From NCBI GenBank assembly GCA_017557925.1, contig JAFYWO010000076.1, positions 1 to 13,511 on the forward strand: 13,511 bases of DNA. The letters are read 5' to 3'. The notes under the pieces were generated by a model that worked only from the letters and a program-made list of their open reading frames with translations, was not told where the DNA came from and made no database searches. The translations under genes were made by a program, and so were the position numbers. This document shows, piece after piece, positions 5,849 through 12,875 of this stretch. The stretch comes from Alphaproteobacteria bacterium. Lineage in GTDB: Bacteria > Pseudomonadota > Alphaproteobacteria > RF32 > CAG-239. How positions within the stretch are numbered: the stretch's first letter is position 1; each line of letters starts with the position of its first letter.

Positions 5849-6892
5849 TTAGTATAAATAATGCAAACTTACTTTAATAAAAAAGTAATATACGGTAATA
5901 ATAGTAAAATAAAGAGATATCAAAAATACCAATTTAGATTTTTGAGCTTCATTTATGGGTTTAGGAAAACCAAAGGAATTCTCTTTGTCTTCTCCTTCAA
6001 TAAAAGCTGTAACAATAACAGTTTTTACAAGAAAATAGATATAACACATAATGTTACATAAAGAAAAAATCGTCAAAAAGCTATTTTCTGAAGTAGCACT
6101 TTCATTAAAAATAAAAATACCAAACATAATTGCAAGACAAATGAAAATAGGTCTTAAAAATCCTTTCCAAACGGTGTTTCCGGTATCATGAATACGTCTA
6201 GCCAAAAGAGCACTATAAACAAAAAATTCAATCACTCCAAGAACAATGAAGATAATTTTTGTAGCTAAATATCCTATATATTCTGACAACTCAACAATTC
6301 CAAATGTCAATACGGATAAAAAGATGAAATTTACTAACACAAAAGACCAAAATTCAAAACGAGAACTTCTTGCATTAAATGTAAACATTTTTTTATAAGC
6401 ATCAACAAAAGAGGATAACACAGTTGAGTTTTCAGCTTCTTCAAAATTACTTGTTTCTTTTAGTTCAATAAATTTTTTTGCTTCCGCTTTCATAACGTTT
6501 TCTTTTGTTTCGTTACGTTTATTAGAAATGCTTTCAGCCTTATTTCCTCGTTCTTCAACAATTTTCTTTATGGCTTTACTTGCTGTTTTTGCTTTTTCTT
6601 TAGCTTCTTTTTTTGTTATTTTAGCTACTTTCTTTTCTTCATTTTGAGCTTTTTTTTGTAAAATTTCATCCATAGGGTTGTAATCAAGCTTGTTTAACAC
6701 ATCAGGTTTGTCTTCTTTTTTTGGTTCAACGGCAGATGTAACTTCTTTGGCTTCTTCTATAACTTTTTTAACGGTTTTAGCTTTTTTCTTCGGTTCAACT
6801 GCAGATGTAACTTCTTTTGACTTTTTAGAAGAAACTCTTTTTTTTGAAGCAGTTGTTTTAACATCTTTATCATCAGTTTTTTCTACACTCAT
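5849..6892 (-). CDS. DUF805 inner-membrane protein with a long Lys-rich N-terminal tail
   Basis: This 347-residue protein has two parts. Residues 1-155 are highly charged, rich in Lys, Glu and Ala, and probably partly coiled-coil, with an 11-residue repeat (KEVTSAVEPKK at 26-36 and 49-59). Residues 160-310 form a DUF805 domain, recognised from AYKKMFTFNARSSRFEFW (165-182), ARRIHDTG (231-238) and GEDKENSFG (300-308). Membrane segments are at about 181-201, 211-230, 244-263 and 273-296, with a fifth at 321-339 beyond the usual domain. DUF805 proteins are small membrane proteins of unknown function, usually 110-150 residues, so the tail triples the length. With no signal peptide, the tail is probably cytoplasmic. 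GAGGAAATT precedes the ATG, giving a good ribosome-binding site. The gene ends at the hairpin at 5804-5825. Confidence 0.85.
   Translation of the reverse strand: MSVEKTDDKDVKTTASKKRVSSKKSKEVTSAVEPKKKAKTVKKVIEEAKEVTSAVEPKKEDKPDVLNKLDYNPMDEILQKKAQNEEKKVAKITKKEAKEKAKTASKAIKKIVEERGNKAESISNKRNETKENVMKAEAKKFIELKETSNFEEAENSTVLSSFVDAYKKMFTFNARSSRFEFWSFVLVNFIFLSVLTFGIVELSEYIGYLATKIIFIVLGVIEFFVYSALLARRIHDTGNTVWKGFLRPIFICLAIMFGIFIFNESATSENSFLTIFSLCNIMCYIYFLVKTVIVTAFIEGEDKENSFGFPKPINEAQKSKLVFLISLYFTIITVYYFFIKVSLHYLY
6723..6816. repeat. Two-copy 25-bp direct repeat inside the DUF805 gene
   Basis: Positions 6723-6747 and 6792-6816 differ at one base and lie 69 bases (23 codons) apart. They encode the duplicated KEVTSAVEPKK in the charged tail. 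The near-identity at DNA level suggests a recent in-frame duplication, or slippage that keeps the copies alike. Confidence 0.8.
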
Positions 6893-6922
6893 AATTTCCT
6901 CACAAAAAAATTAGAAAACGAT

Positions 6923-6953
6923 ATTATAATAACCGGTATTTAATACTTTACAA
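6923..6953 (-). promoter_or_regulatory. Candidate promoter for the DUF805 gene
   Basis: On the minus strand TTGTAA (6953-6948, four of six) is followed after 16 bases by TATTAT (6931-6926). A perfect TATAAT (6928-6923) overlaps it with a 19-base spacer. The start point would be about 20-25 bases before the ATG at 6892. Confidence 0.45.
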
Positions 6954-6979
6954 TATCAAACCCCTTTAAATCACAGATT

Positions 6980-7567
6980 TTATTTAAATATTAACTTTGG
7001 TGACTTGAATTTTTTTGATTTTTCATCAAAAGTTACTTTAAGAACAGCGCCTTCATTTAGTTTAATGGTTTTCTTAAGACAAAATTCGCAAAAGATTCGG
7101 ATAAGAACTTCATGAGAAACTATAAGGACACTACCTTTTCCGTCTTCATAAAGTTTAGTGACAAGCTTCATAAAACGTTGAAGTGTCTCACCGATAGTTT
7201 CACCTCCGGGATACCCTATATCAAGACGCTCCGGATTTGAAATATCATTGAATGCAGAATGAATATAGGGAAATTTTGCATTTAAGTCAGTTTTTTTGAC
7301 ACCTTCGGCTTTTCCTAAATTCATCTCTCTTAATCTTTTGGTGTAGTGAACGGGCTTATCCAATCTGGCGCTTATAATATCTGCTGTTTTTTTTGCAGAC
7401 TTCAAATCACTGGAATAAATATCATCAAAATCAATGCCTGTAAGTTTTTCTGCAACTTCTCTGATATTGAGGATTCCTGCCTCAGTAAGACCAATATTCT
7501 TACATCCTTGCAGGCGTTCTTCAATAGTCCAAGCAGTTTGACCGTTTTTCATAAAGTACAGAAACAT
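6980..7567 (-). CDS. Histidine-phosphatase-fold protein lacking the catalytic histidine (probable pseudoenzyme)
   Basis: The 195-residue protein has the overall plan of the phosphoglycerate mutase / histidine phosphatase family: an N-terminal first strand, NIGLTEAG (24-31), YSSDLKSAKKTA (51-62), LREMNLGKAEG (79-89), GYPGGET (118-124), and VSHEVLIR (150-157). The family's diagnostic RHG, whose His is phosphorylated during catalysis, reads K7-N8-G9 here. The Arg after SxLx in the next motif is replaced by S57. E81 and H152 remain. With the nucleophile and two phosphate-binding arginines changed, classical phosphatase or mutase activity is unlikely. The frame is open and the rest conserved, so it is not an obvious pseudogene; a binding or regulatory role is an inference. 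The ATG at 7567 has no strong ribosome-binding site. A perfect TATAAT on this strand (7598-7593) suggests a separate promoter. Confidence 0.85.
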   Translation of the reverse strand: MFLYFMKNGQTAWTIEERLQGCKNIGLTEAGILNIREVAEKLTGIDFDDIYSSDLKSAKKTADIISARLDKPVHYTKRLREMNLGKAEGVKKTDLNAKFPYIHSAFNDISNPERLDIGYPGGETIGETLQRFMKLVTKLYEDGKGSVLIVSHEVLIRIFCEFCLKKTIKLNEGAVLKVTFDEKSKKFKSPKLIFK

Positions 7568-7592
7568 TTTTATCTAACAAACCCGATTACAG

Positions 7593-7598
7593 ATTATA
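7593..7598 (-). promoter_or_regulatory. Candidate -10 element for the histidine-phosphatase-like gene
   Basis: A perfect TATAAT on the minus strand, 26 bases before the ATG at 7567. No -35 better than TTCTTA at 18 bases was found, so this is tentative. There is no terminator between the rsmB-like gene and this one, so read-through is also possible. Confidence 0.3.
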
Positions 7599-7664
7599 CT
7601 ATTCTAAAAACAAATTTAAGAATTAAGTGCAAAAAAGCAAGTCTAATTTATTAAATAATAACAG

Positions 7665-8888
7665 TTAATCGCTATTTTTCTTCAGAGAGCAGAAAAAGAA
7701 ACCGTCTGTTCTTGTATTAAGAGGAGAAAACTTTAAGTATTTGTCACTATCAAAAGGATAATACTCCATACCGATAATTTTTGACCATAGTTCTTTGTGG
7801 TTAAGAGGTTCAAATTCCGGATGTTTTAATAAAAATGTTTCTATTTGTTTTTCGTTTTCTTCTTCAAAAACAGAACAGGTAATATAAATTATTTTCCCGC
7901 CTTTTTTTGTATGTTTTACCGCAAATTCAAGGATTTCTTCTTGTGTTTTAACAATAATGTCTAATATTTTTGGGTTAAGCCTGTATTTTGCATCAGGACA
8001 TCTTCTAAAAGTTCCGCTTCCGCTACAAGGTGCATCAATAATGAATCTGTCAAAATCTTTATCTTCTACATTAGATAAGATTTTTATGTTCCTGATTTCA
8101 AGTCTTTCAGCTCTTTTCTTTATTCTTGAAAGTCTTTCATTGCTGATGTCGTGTGCAAAAATCAACCCCTCATTTTGAAGGTTTGCTCCTATAGCTAAAG
8201 ATTTACCGCCGGCTCCTGCACAATAATCAATTATTTTATGATGTTTTTTAGTGTCACATAAAAGAGCAATCAACTGCGATGCTTCGTCCATAACTTCTAT
8301 ATCTCCGTCAAGATAAGTCATAGAGTTATTTAAGTTTACTCTGTCTTCGCTTCTTAAACCGATGGGTGAAAATGGGGTAGGGCTGAAAAATAACCCTTCT
8401 TTTCTTAATCTGTCTTTGGCTTTTTCTCTTGAAGTTAAGTTTGCTCTAACATCAAGAGGTGCGCTTTGATTAAGTGCTTCAAGTAAATTTTTGTCACAAA
8501 ATTTATCAAATAGCCATTTGGGGCATTCATACATATCCTCAATATTAAAATTAGAAAAAACACCGGCTTTTTTTATTTTTTCTTTTTCTTCATAAGACAA
8601 AACATCAGGTCCGTATTCCTCACCATTAAATAAAAGCTCTAAATCTTTATCTTGAAAGTGAACGCCGACAATAAGTCTTGGAGTAATGTTATTTTCAAGC
8701 ATAGCAACAAGTTTTGCTCTGTTTCTGATTATTTTCCACACTTCATCAGTAATAAAACGCCTATCTTTTGAACCTATATAACGCCTCTGTTTAAGGTAGT
8801 TGTCAATAATAAGGTCAGCCGGTTTTAAATCTTTAAAAACCTCTTCAATAATTTCTATTATAGCTTGAATTCTGCTTGCTTCTTTCAT
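7665..8888 (-). CDS. rsmB: 16S rRNA m5C methyltransferase, RsmB/NOL1-NOP2-Sun family
   Basis: An SAM-dependent cytosine-C5 RNA methyltransferase; the RsmB type modifies C967 of 16S rRNA (E. coli numbering). With the ATG at 8888 it has 407 residues. The N-terminal helical region (about 1-75) has RRYIGSKDRR, typical of alphaproteobacterial members. The catalytic domain has the SAM-binding IIDYCAGAGGKS (219-230), the DAPCSGSGTFRR segment with C288, and YITCSVFEEENE with C338; the two cysteines are the release residue and the nucleophile of this family. I prefer 8888 to the ATG at 8921 because family proteins start close to this point, and a TATAAA at 8929-8924 would place the transcript start inside the longer version. 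Neither start has a good ribosome-binding site. RsmF or another paralog cannot be fully excluded. Confidence 0.88.
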   Translation of the reverse strand: MKEASRIQAIIEIIEEVFKDLKPADLIIDNYLKQRRYIGSKDRRFITDEVWKIIRNRAKLVAMLENNITPRLIVGVHFQDKDLELLFNGEEYGPDVLSYEEKEKIKKAGVFSNFNIEDMYECPKWLFDKFCDKNLLEALNQSAPLDVRANLTSREKAKDRLRKEGLFFSPTPFSPIGLRSEDRVNLNNSMTYLDGDIEVMDEASQLIALLCDTKKHHKIIDYCAGAGGKSLAIGANLQNEGLIFAHDISNERLSRIKKRAERLEIRNIKILSNVEDKDFDRFIIDAPCSGSGTFRRCPDAKYRLNPKILDIIVKTQEEILEFAVKHTKKGGKIIYITCSVFEEENEKQIETFLLKHPEFEPLNHKELWSKIIGMEYYPFDSDKYLKFSPLNTRTDGFFFCSLKKNSD

Positions 8889-8984
8889 CTCTAAACCATA
8901 AAAAACATAAACCATATCCATTCTTTATACGAAAAAATAAACTTTTCAAGCATATTTTCTCCTTTGATAGCTTTAATTTTTTTA

Positions 8985-9011
8985 TTGCCAAAATAGAAAA
9001 AATATGATAAT
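8985..9011 (+). promoter_or_regulatory. Candidate promoter for ackA
   Basis: TTGCCA (8985-8990, five of six) and GATAAT (9006-9011, five of six) with a 15-base spacer, slightly short of the ideal 17. The start point would be about 30 bases before the ackA ATG. The same intergenic stretch probably holds the promoter of the divergent rsmB gene. Confidence 0.5.
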
Positions 9012-9046
9012 ACAAAACCCGACATTAACTTTGGAAAGAAAAAAAT

Positions 9047-10258
9047 ATGGATAAAATCTTGGTACTAAACTCTGGCTCAACCTCTGTTAAATTCCAACTT
9101 TTTAATATGGATAAAAATTCAAGTGAAGTTATTACTAAAGGACTTGTTGACAGAATAGGGCTTCAAGGCTCAAAAATTATTGTAAAATCAGATAATGAAC
9201 ACGATTTTACTTTAGAAACTCCTATTCAAGACCATAAAGATGCAATAAAAGTGGTTTTAGACTATTTGTTGAAAAAACACTTAAAAAATACAGATGAATT
9301 AGCCGCTGTAGGACATCGTATGGGACACGGTGGCGAATATTTTGATAAATCTGTAATCATTGATGATAAAGTGATGGAAAGAATTTATGATACAATACCT
9401 TTAATTCCATTGCATGGTCCGGCTTTTGTTCACGGTCTTGAAGCTGTGAGTGCCATCCTTCCAAACAAAATTCAGGTAGCAACATTTGACAGTGCATTTC
9501 ATCAAAGTATGAATAAAAACGCATATTTGTATGCTATTCCTCAAGAATATTATAAAGAACATCGCATACGTCGTTATGGTTTCCACGGCACATCACATAA
9601 CTATATTTCTCATAAAACAGAAGAAATACTTGGTTACAAAGGTAAAATTATCAGTTGTCACTTGGGCGGAGGCGCATCAATTTGTGCAATAGATAACGGA
9701 AAGAGTGTTGATACTACAATGGGATATACACCATCTGCAGGTATAATAATGTCAACACGTTCCGGTGATATGGATCCATATATTCCGCTTCATATTATGA
9801 AAACACAAAATAAAACTGCAGATGAAGTAAATCAGATGTTTAATAAACAAAGCGGTATGTTTGGTTTAACAAACGGTCATTCTGATATGCGAGATATTTT
9901 GGAATGTGCAGACAACGGTGATGAAAATTGTCGTTTTGCAATAGAAGCTTATGTATATAGTTTGATTAAAACTATCGGCGCATATATTGCTGTTATGGGT
10001 GGTATAGATGCTTTGGTATTTACGGCAGGTATTGGTGAAAATAGTGCTTTGATACGTCAAAAAGTATGCCAAAGACTTGCATATCTCGGAATTAAAATTG
10101 ATGAAGCTAAAAACAATACTCATCCGGCTTCTTTAGAAATTACAACCAATGATAGTGCAGTAAAAGTTTTGGTTATTCCGGCAAACGAAGAACTGATGAT
10201 TGCAACAGAAACTTTTGAATTGTTGGAAGAATTGAAAGAAAAACAAAACGTAGCATAG
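9047..10258 (+). CDS. ackA: Acetate kinase (short-chain acyl kinase) with a variant substrate pocket
   Basis: Catalyses reversible phosphoryl transfer between ATP and acetate, giving acetyl phosphate; in fermenters it makes ATP. The 403-residue length is normal. ASKHA-fold motifs are present: LNSGSTSVKF (7-16), HRMGHGGE (90-97), FDSAFH (147-152), YGFHGTSH (177-184), HLGGGAS (205-211), STRSGDMDP (236-244), FTAGIGENS (325-333) and IPANEEL (377-383). The catalytic set R91, D148, H180, R238 and E381 is intact. Unusual points: the normal HR(V/I)VHGG has G93 for Val, and HLGNGAS has G208 for Asn. Val93 lines the acetate methyl pocket in the Methanosarcina enzyme, so a larger acyl substrate is possible. 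A GGAAAG ribosome-binding site precedes the ATG. No pta or phosphoketolase gene is adjacent; a zeta-toxin-like kinase follows. Confidence 0.93.
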   Translation: MDKILVLNSGSTSVKFQLFNMDKNSSEVITKGLVDRIGLQGSKIIVKSDNEHDFTLETPIQDHKDAIKVVLDYLLKKHLKNTDELAAVGHRMGHGGEYFDKSVIIDDKVMERIYDTIPLIPLHGPAFVHGLEAVSAILPNKIQVATFDSAFHQSMNKNAYLYAIPQEYYKEHRIRRYGFHGTSHNYISHKTEEILGYKGKIISCHLGGGASICAIDNGKSVDTTMGYTPSAGIIMSTRSGDMDPYIPLHIMKTQNKTADEVNQMFNKQSGMFGLTNGHSDMRDILECADNGDENCRFAIEAYVYSLIKTIGAYIAVMGGIDALVFTAGIGENSALIRQKVCQRLAYLGIKIDEAKNNTHPASLEITTNDSAVKVLVIPANEELMIATETFELLEELKEKQNVA

Positions 10259-10266
10259 GGTTTGAA

Positions 10267-10908
10267 ATGTTAAAAGTTTTAATGCCATCGTTGAAATACA
10301 TTGTTGATAATGAGTATGCTTTTGTTAAAACTAAAGAAACGGAATGTATTATCAATACTTTGCTAAAAGGATTAAAGTCTGAAAGTTCTCCGGTCTTATT
10401 GCAAGTGTCAGGGATACCCGGAGCAGGAAAGAGTACTTATTGTCAAAAATACAAACAGGATAATTTTTTGTATCTGAGTTTTGATAATATAATGCTCTTG
10501 TTAAAAGACTATCAAAGTGATGTAGTATTTTTAGGTAGCGAAGAAGCTTTTAAGAGGCATGAAATGAAGGCACGAATTATAGGTTATGAACTTTTAAGTC
10601 GTGCCTTATCTATGCGCTTAAATATAATGTTTGAGCATAGCGGAACAAATGATGCTCATGTGGAATTATTTAAGAATATCCCAAATTATGGTTATAAAAC
10701 TATGGTTAATTTTATAACTTGTAATATAGAAAGCGCTATAAGACGAGCAAAAATCAGGGGAGAAGAAACAAAACGTTATACTCCGGAAAAGCTTATTATT
10801 GAAAGAGCTGAAAAATTTGATTATTATGTTAAAGAATATCAAAAAATAGTAACAGAAATAAAGATACTTGATGGGGTGAATAATTTTTCTTCATTAAAGG
10901 AAATTTAA
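10267..10908 (+). CDS. Zeta-toxin-like P-loop kinase
   Basis: A 213-residue predicted cytoplasmic ATP-dependent kinase. It has a clear Walker A motif, SGIPGAGKST (48-57), and a zeta-toxin/AAA_33-like layout: FDNIM (72-76) with D73 at the usual substrate-binding place, FEHSGTND (122-129) with E123, an Arg pair and R164 in SAIRRAKIRGEE, and KRYTPEKLI (169-177), which resembles the R-F-V-P loop of zeta toxins. True zeta toxins phosphorylate UDP-N-acetylglucosamine and need an epsilon antitoxin. No small partner gene lies on either side, so I do not call this a toxin-antitoxin module; a small-molecule kinase or nucleic-acid kinase is equally possible. The ribosome-binding site AGGG (10257-10260) overlaps the ackA stop codon, so translation is probably coupled to ackA. 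Confidence 0.75.
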   Translation: MLKVLMPSLKYIVDNEYAFVKTKETECIINTLLKGLKSESSPVLLQVSGIPGAGKSTYCQKYKQDNFLYLSFDNIMLLLKDYQSDVVFLGSEEAFKRHEMKARIIGYELLSRALSMRLNIMFEHSGTNDAHVELFKNIPNYGYKTMVNFITCNIESAIRRAKIRGEETKRYTPEKLIIERAEKFDYYVKEYQKIVTEIKILDGVNNFSSLKEI

Positions 10909-10960
10909 CAAAATCTATATAAAATTTTTTCATCATAACAAAATAAAGGATGTGTTTGAT

Positions 10961-11965
10961 ATGAAGAAAAATATACTTATGTTTACCTGTTCGGCTTTAA
11001 CGCTTATTAGTGTTTGTAAGTCGGTATGTGCACTAACCCCAAATGAGCAACTGAAAGCCGTAAAAGAAGTTTTTGTTAAGTCATTTGAAGAAATGGATAC
11101 AGATGCTGATGGAAAAATCAGTAAAAAAGAATACCTCAAACATCAATTTGAAAAATTTAGAATGAACATTATGGAGGCAGACAGCTTTGATGCCTCTTTG
11201 AGTGATAAATTGTTGGAAGGTATTGATACTAAAGATTTGCAAGATAATGATGAAAAACCATCAGTAAAAGCATCTAAAAAGGATAAAAGCACCCAAAAGG
11301 AAGCTTCTCCTAAAGGAAAAAAACAAGAAAAAAATAAAGAAGAAACAAAGCAAGGTATTGATTCAATAAAAAATAGCACAGACATAATGGCATCAATGGC
11401 TAATTATACTTTAGATTTAGAAGATGAAGGTTTAACCGATGCTGAAAAAGAAATTGATGCCATATTGGCAGAAGATGGCTTAAATGTTCTTACAAAAGAA
11501 GATGTTATGCCTGTAATCGGAAACACTAAATTGACAGAAATTGAACTTCCGGAATTAGAAAAATTAAATTTTGAAACCCCGAAAGATGATGCTTCGTCTT
11601 TGTTAAACATCGTTAAAAACGATAAAGATAAAGAAATAGAAGATATGATGTCTGTTATAAAAAAGACATTACCTAAAAAGATAGATGAAATAACAAGTTG
11701 GATAGATATAGAATATAAAAATAAAGTTGTGACATACATTTATAAGGCAGATGTAGACACCACTAAATATTCAAAAGAAGATTTGGAATTATTGGCAAAC
11801 AGTATCCAAAATGAGGCTTGCGTAAATGCTTATACTACAATGTGTCCCAAAATCAAACCTATGTTTATAGATGCAGGGATAAATATGCAAATACGCTATG
11901 TTGATAAAACAGATAAAGAGTTAAGTTCTTGCGAATTTAATGAAACAACATGTAAACAAAATTAA
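10961..11965 (+). CDS. Exported EF-hand protein with a four-cysteine C-terminal domain
   Basis: A 334-residue secreted or periplasmic protein. The signal peptide runs from M1-K-K to about A24 (SVCA before LTPNE). Just after it is one canonical EF-hand calcium loop, DTDADGKISKKE (46-57), flanked by helices. A Lys/Glu-rich, probably disordered stretch (about 95-135) follows. The C-terminal domain (about 225-334) holds all four mature cysteines (287, 295, 324 and 331); it resembles a family of uncharacterised proteobacterial exported proteins, but I recall this only loosely. I chose the ATG at 10961 over the in-frame GTG at 10952, because AAAGGA ends at 10950, one base before that GTG. The DsbA-family gene starts 11 bases after the stop, so the two form an operon. 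DsbA could oxidise the cysteines. Function is unknown. Confidence 0.8.
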   Translation: MKKNILMFTCSALTLISVCKSVCALTPNEQLKAVKEVFVKSFEEMDTDADGKISKKEYLKHQFEKFRMNIMEADSFDASLSDKLLEGIDTKDLQDNDEKPSVKASKKDKSTQKEASPKGKKQEKNKEETKQGIDSIKNSTDIMASMANYTLDLEDEGLTDAEKEIDAILAEDGLNVLTKEDVMPVIGNTKLTEIELPELEKLNFETPKDDASSLLNIVKNDKDKEIEDMMSVIKKTLPKKIDEITSWIDIEYKNKVVTYIYKADVDTTKYSKEDLELLANSIQNEACVNAYTTMCPKIKPMFIDAGINMQIRYVDKTDKELSSCEFNETTCKQN

Positions 11966-11976
11966 GAGAGGAAGAA

Positions 11977-12828
11977 ATGAATAAAAAAGGATTTTTAGCA
12001 ACTTTAACTTTGGCAACAATGCTTAATTTTGGTGTTGCCAGTGCAACTGTTAATCTAAATGATATGCCGGAAGAAGAATTAGCAAGAACTCTTGCTTCCG
12101 TCTTAAAGAAAAATCCTAAAATTGCTTATGACGCAGTTGTGGAATACGGTAAGATGATGAAACAAAATCAAAAACCGGAGAGTAAAAAATTAACCAAAGC
12201 AGAAGAGAAAATTGCTGAAATACTAAAAGATAATCCGTCATTAGTAATGGGTGCAATACAAGTTTATGAACAAAATGTGCAACAAGAAGAATTGCTTAAA
12301 CAAGCAGAGAATTACAAGGCTTATGTAAACGAAATCCATAGTGATGAGTTGTATATCGGTAATCCGAACGGCAAATATGTTTTGACGGAGTTTTTTGACT
12401 TCTCATGCGGTTATTGTAAAGAAATGGCACCTCGCCTTAAAACATTGTTGGAAAATAATCCTGATTTAAAAATTGTCTTAAAACCGCTTGCATATTTGTC
12501 AAACAATTCAGAAGTTGCAGCCCGTGGCGCAATAGCTGCATCAAAACAAGGTAAACTTTTGGATATGTATGTAAAAATTATGCAAGAGGTTCGCCCTAAT
12601 GAAAATACAATAACCCAAATTGCAAAAGACATAAAATTAGATATGCAACAATATGAAAAAGATGTTGCCTCAAAAGAAACAACAGAGTTGCTGGAAAAAA
12701 TAAAGAATACGGCAACTAAAATCAAGATAAAGAGTGTTCCGACACTTGTTTTGAACGGTATGCCTCTATATGCAGTAGAAGATGTTCAGCTTCAAAGAGC
12801 GATAGACGTATTAAGAAATTCAAAATAA
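11977..12828 (+). CDS. DsbA-family periplasmic thiol-disulfide oxidoreductase (ScsC/Com1-like)
   Basis: A 283-residue periplasmic protein that would form or rearrange disulfide bonds in exported proteins. The signal peptide ends after ASA (21-23). Residues about 33-105 hold two similar helical segments, each with the pattern L-x(3)-LKxNPxxxxxAxxxY (LKKNP at 43-47 and LKDNP at 83-87); this recalls the oligomerising N-terminal region of ScsC-like proteins. The thioredoxin-fold domain starts near 128, with FFDFSCGYCKEM carrying C144-G-Y-C147, a helical insertion (about 170-250) with AARGAIAASKQGK, and the cis-proline V254-P255-T256. The CGYC motif and cis-Pro are intact, so it should be redox-active. 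The ribosome-binding site AGAGGAAG lies right after the stop of the EF-hand gene. Whether it acts as an oxidase or an isomerase depends on oligomeric state. A terminator follows. Confidence 0.9.
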   Translation: MNKKGFLATLTLATMLNFGVASATVNLNDMPEEELARTLASVLKKNPKIAYDAVVEYGKMMKQNQKPESKKLTKAEEKIAEILKDNPSLVMGAIQVYEQNVQQEELLKQAENYKAYVNEIHSDELYIGNPNGKYVLTEFFDFSCGYCKEMAPRLKTLLENNPDLKIVLKPLAYLSNNSEVAARGAIAASKQGKLLDMYVKIMQEVRPNENTITQIAKDIKLDMQQYEKDVASKETTELLEKIKNTATKIKIKSVPTLVLNGMPLYAVEDVQLQRAIDVLRNSK

Positions 12829-12850
12829 TTACAGTCATAAAAACAAAAAA

Positions 12851-12875
12851 ACTGCCGATTATGGCAGTTTTTTTT
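12851..12875. terminator. Bidirectional Rho-independent terminator
   Basis: ACTGCC (12851-12856) pairs with GGCAGT (12863-12868) around GATTAT. The stem is extended by A-T pairs between six A (12845-12850) and the T tract (12868-12875). It ends the EF-hand/dsbA-like operon and, on the other strand, the convergent gene whose stop codon lies in the T tract. Confidence 0.9.

Noticed and set aside
6723..6816. Two-copy repeat as a mobile or CRISPR-like element
   Set aside because: Both copies are in frame within one coding region and encode the same peptide, so a coding duplication explains them.
8889..8921. Longer start of the rsmB-like gene at 8921
   Set aside because: The extra 11 residues do not resemble the family start, and a TATAAA just upstream would begin transcription inside the extension. 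It stays possible, as neither start has a clear ribosome-binding site.
10267..10908. Toxin-antitoxin module
   Set aside because: There is no small antitoxin-like gene next to the kinase; the neighbours are ackA and an exported EF-hand gene.
10952..10960. GTG start of the EF-hand protein three codons upstream
   Set aside because: The AAAGGA ribosome-binding site would be one base from it. The ATG at 10961 has proper spacing and gives a standard MKK signal peptide.
11143..11739. Open frames on the minus strand inside the EF-hand gene
   Set aside because: They mirror Lys/Glu/Asp-rich coding on the other strand, giving Ser/Phe/Leu-rich translations without a ribosome-binding site or recognisable motif.
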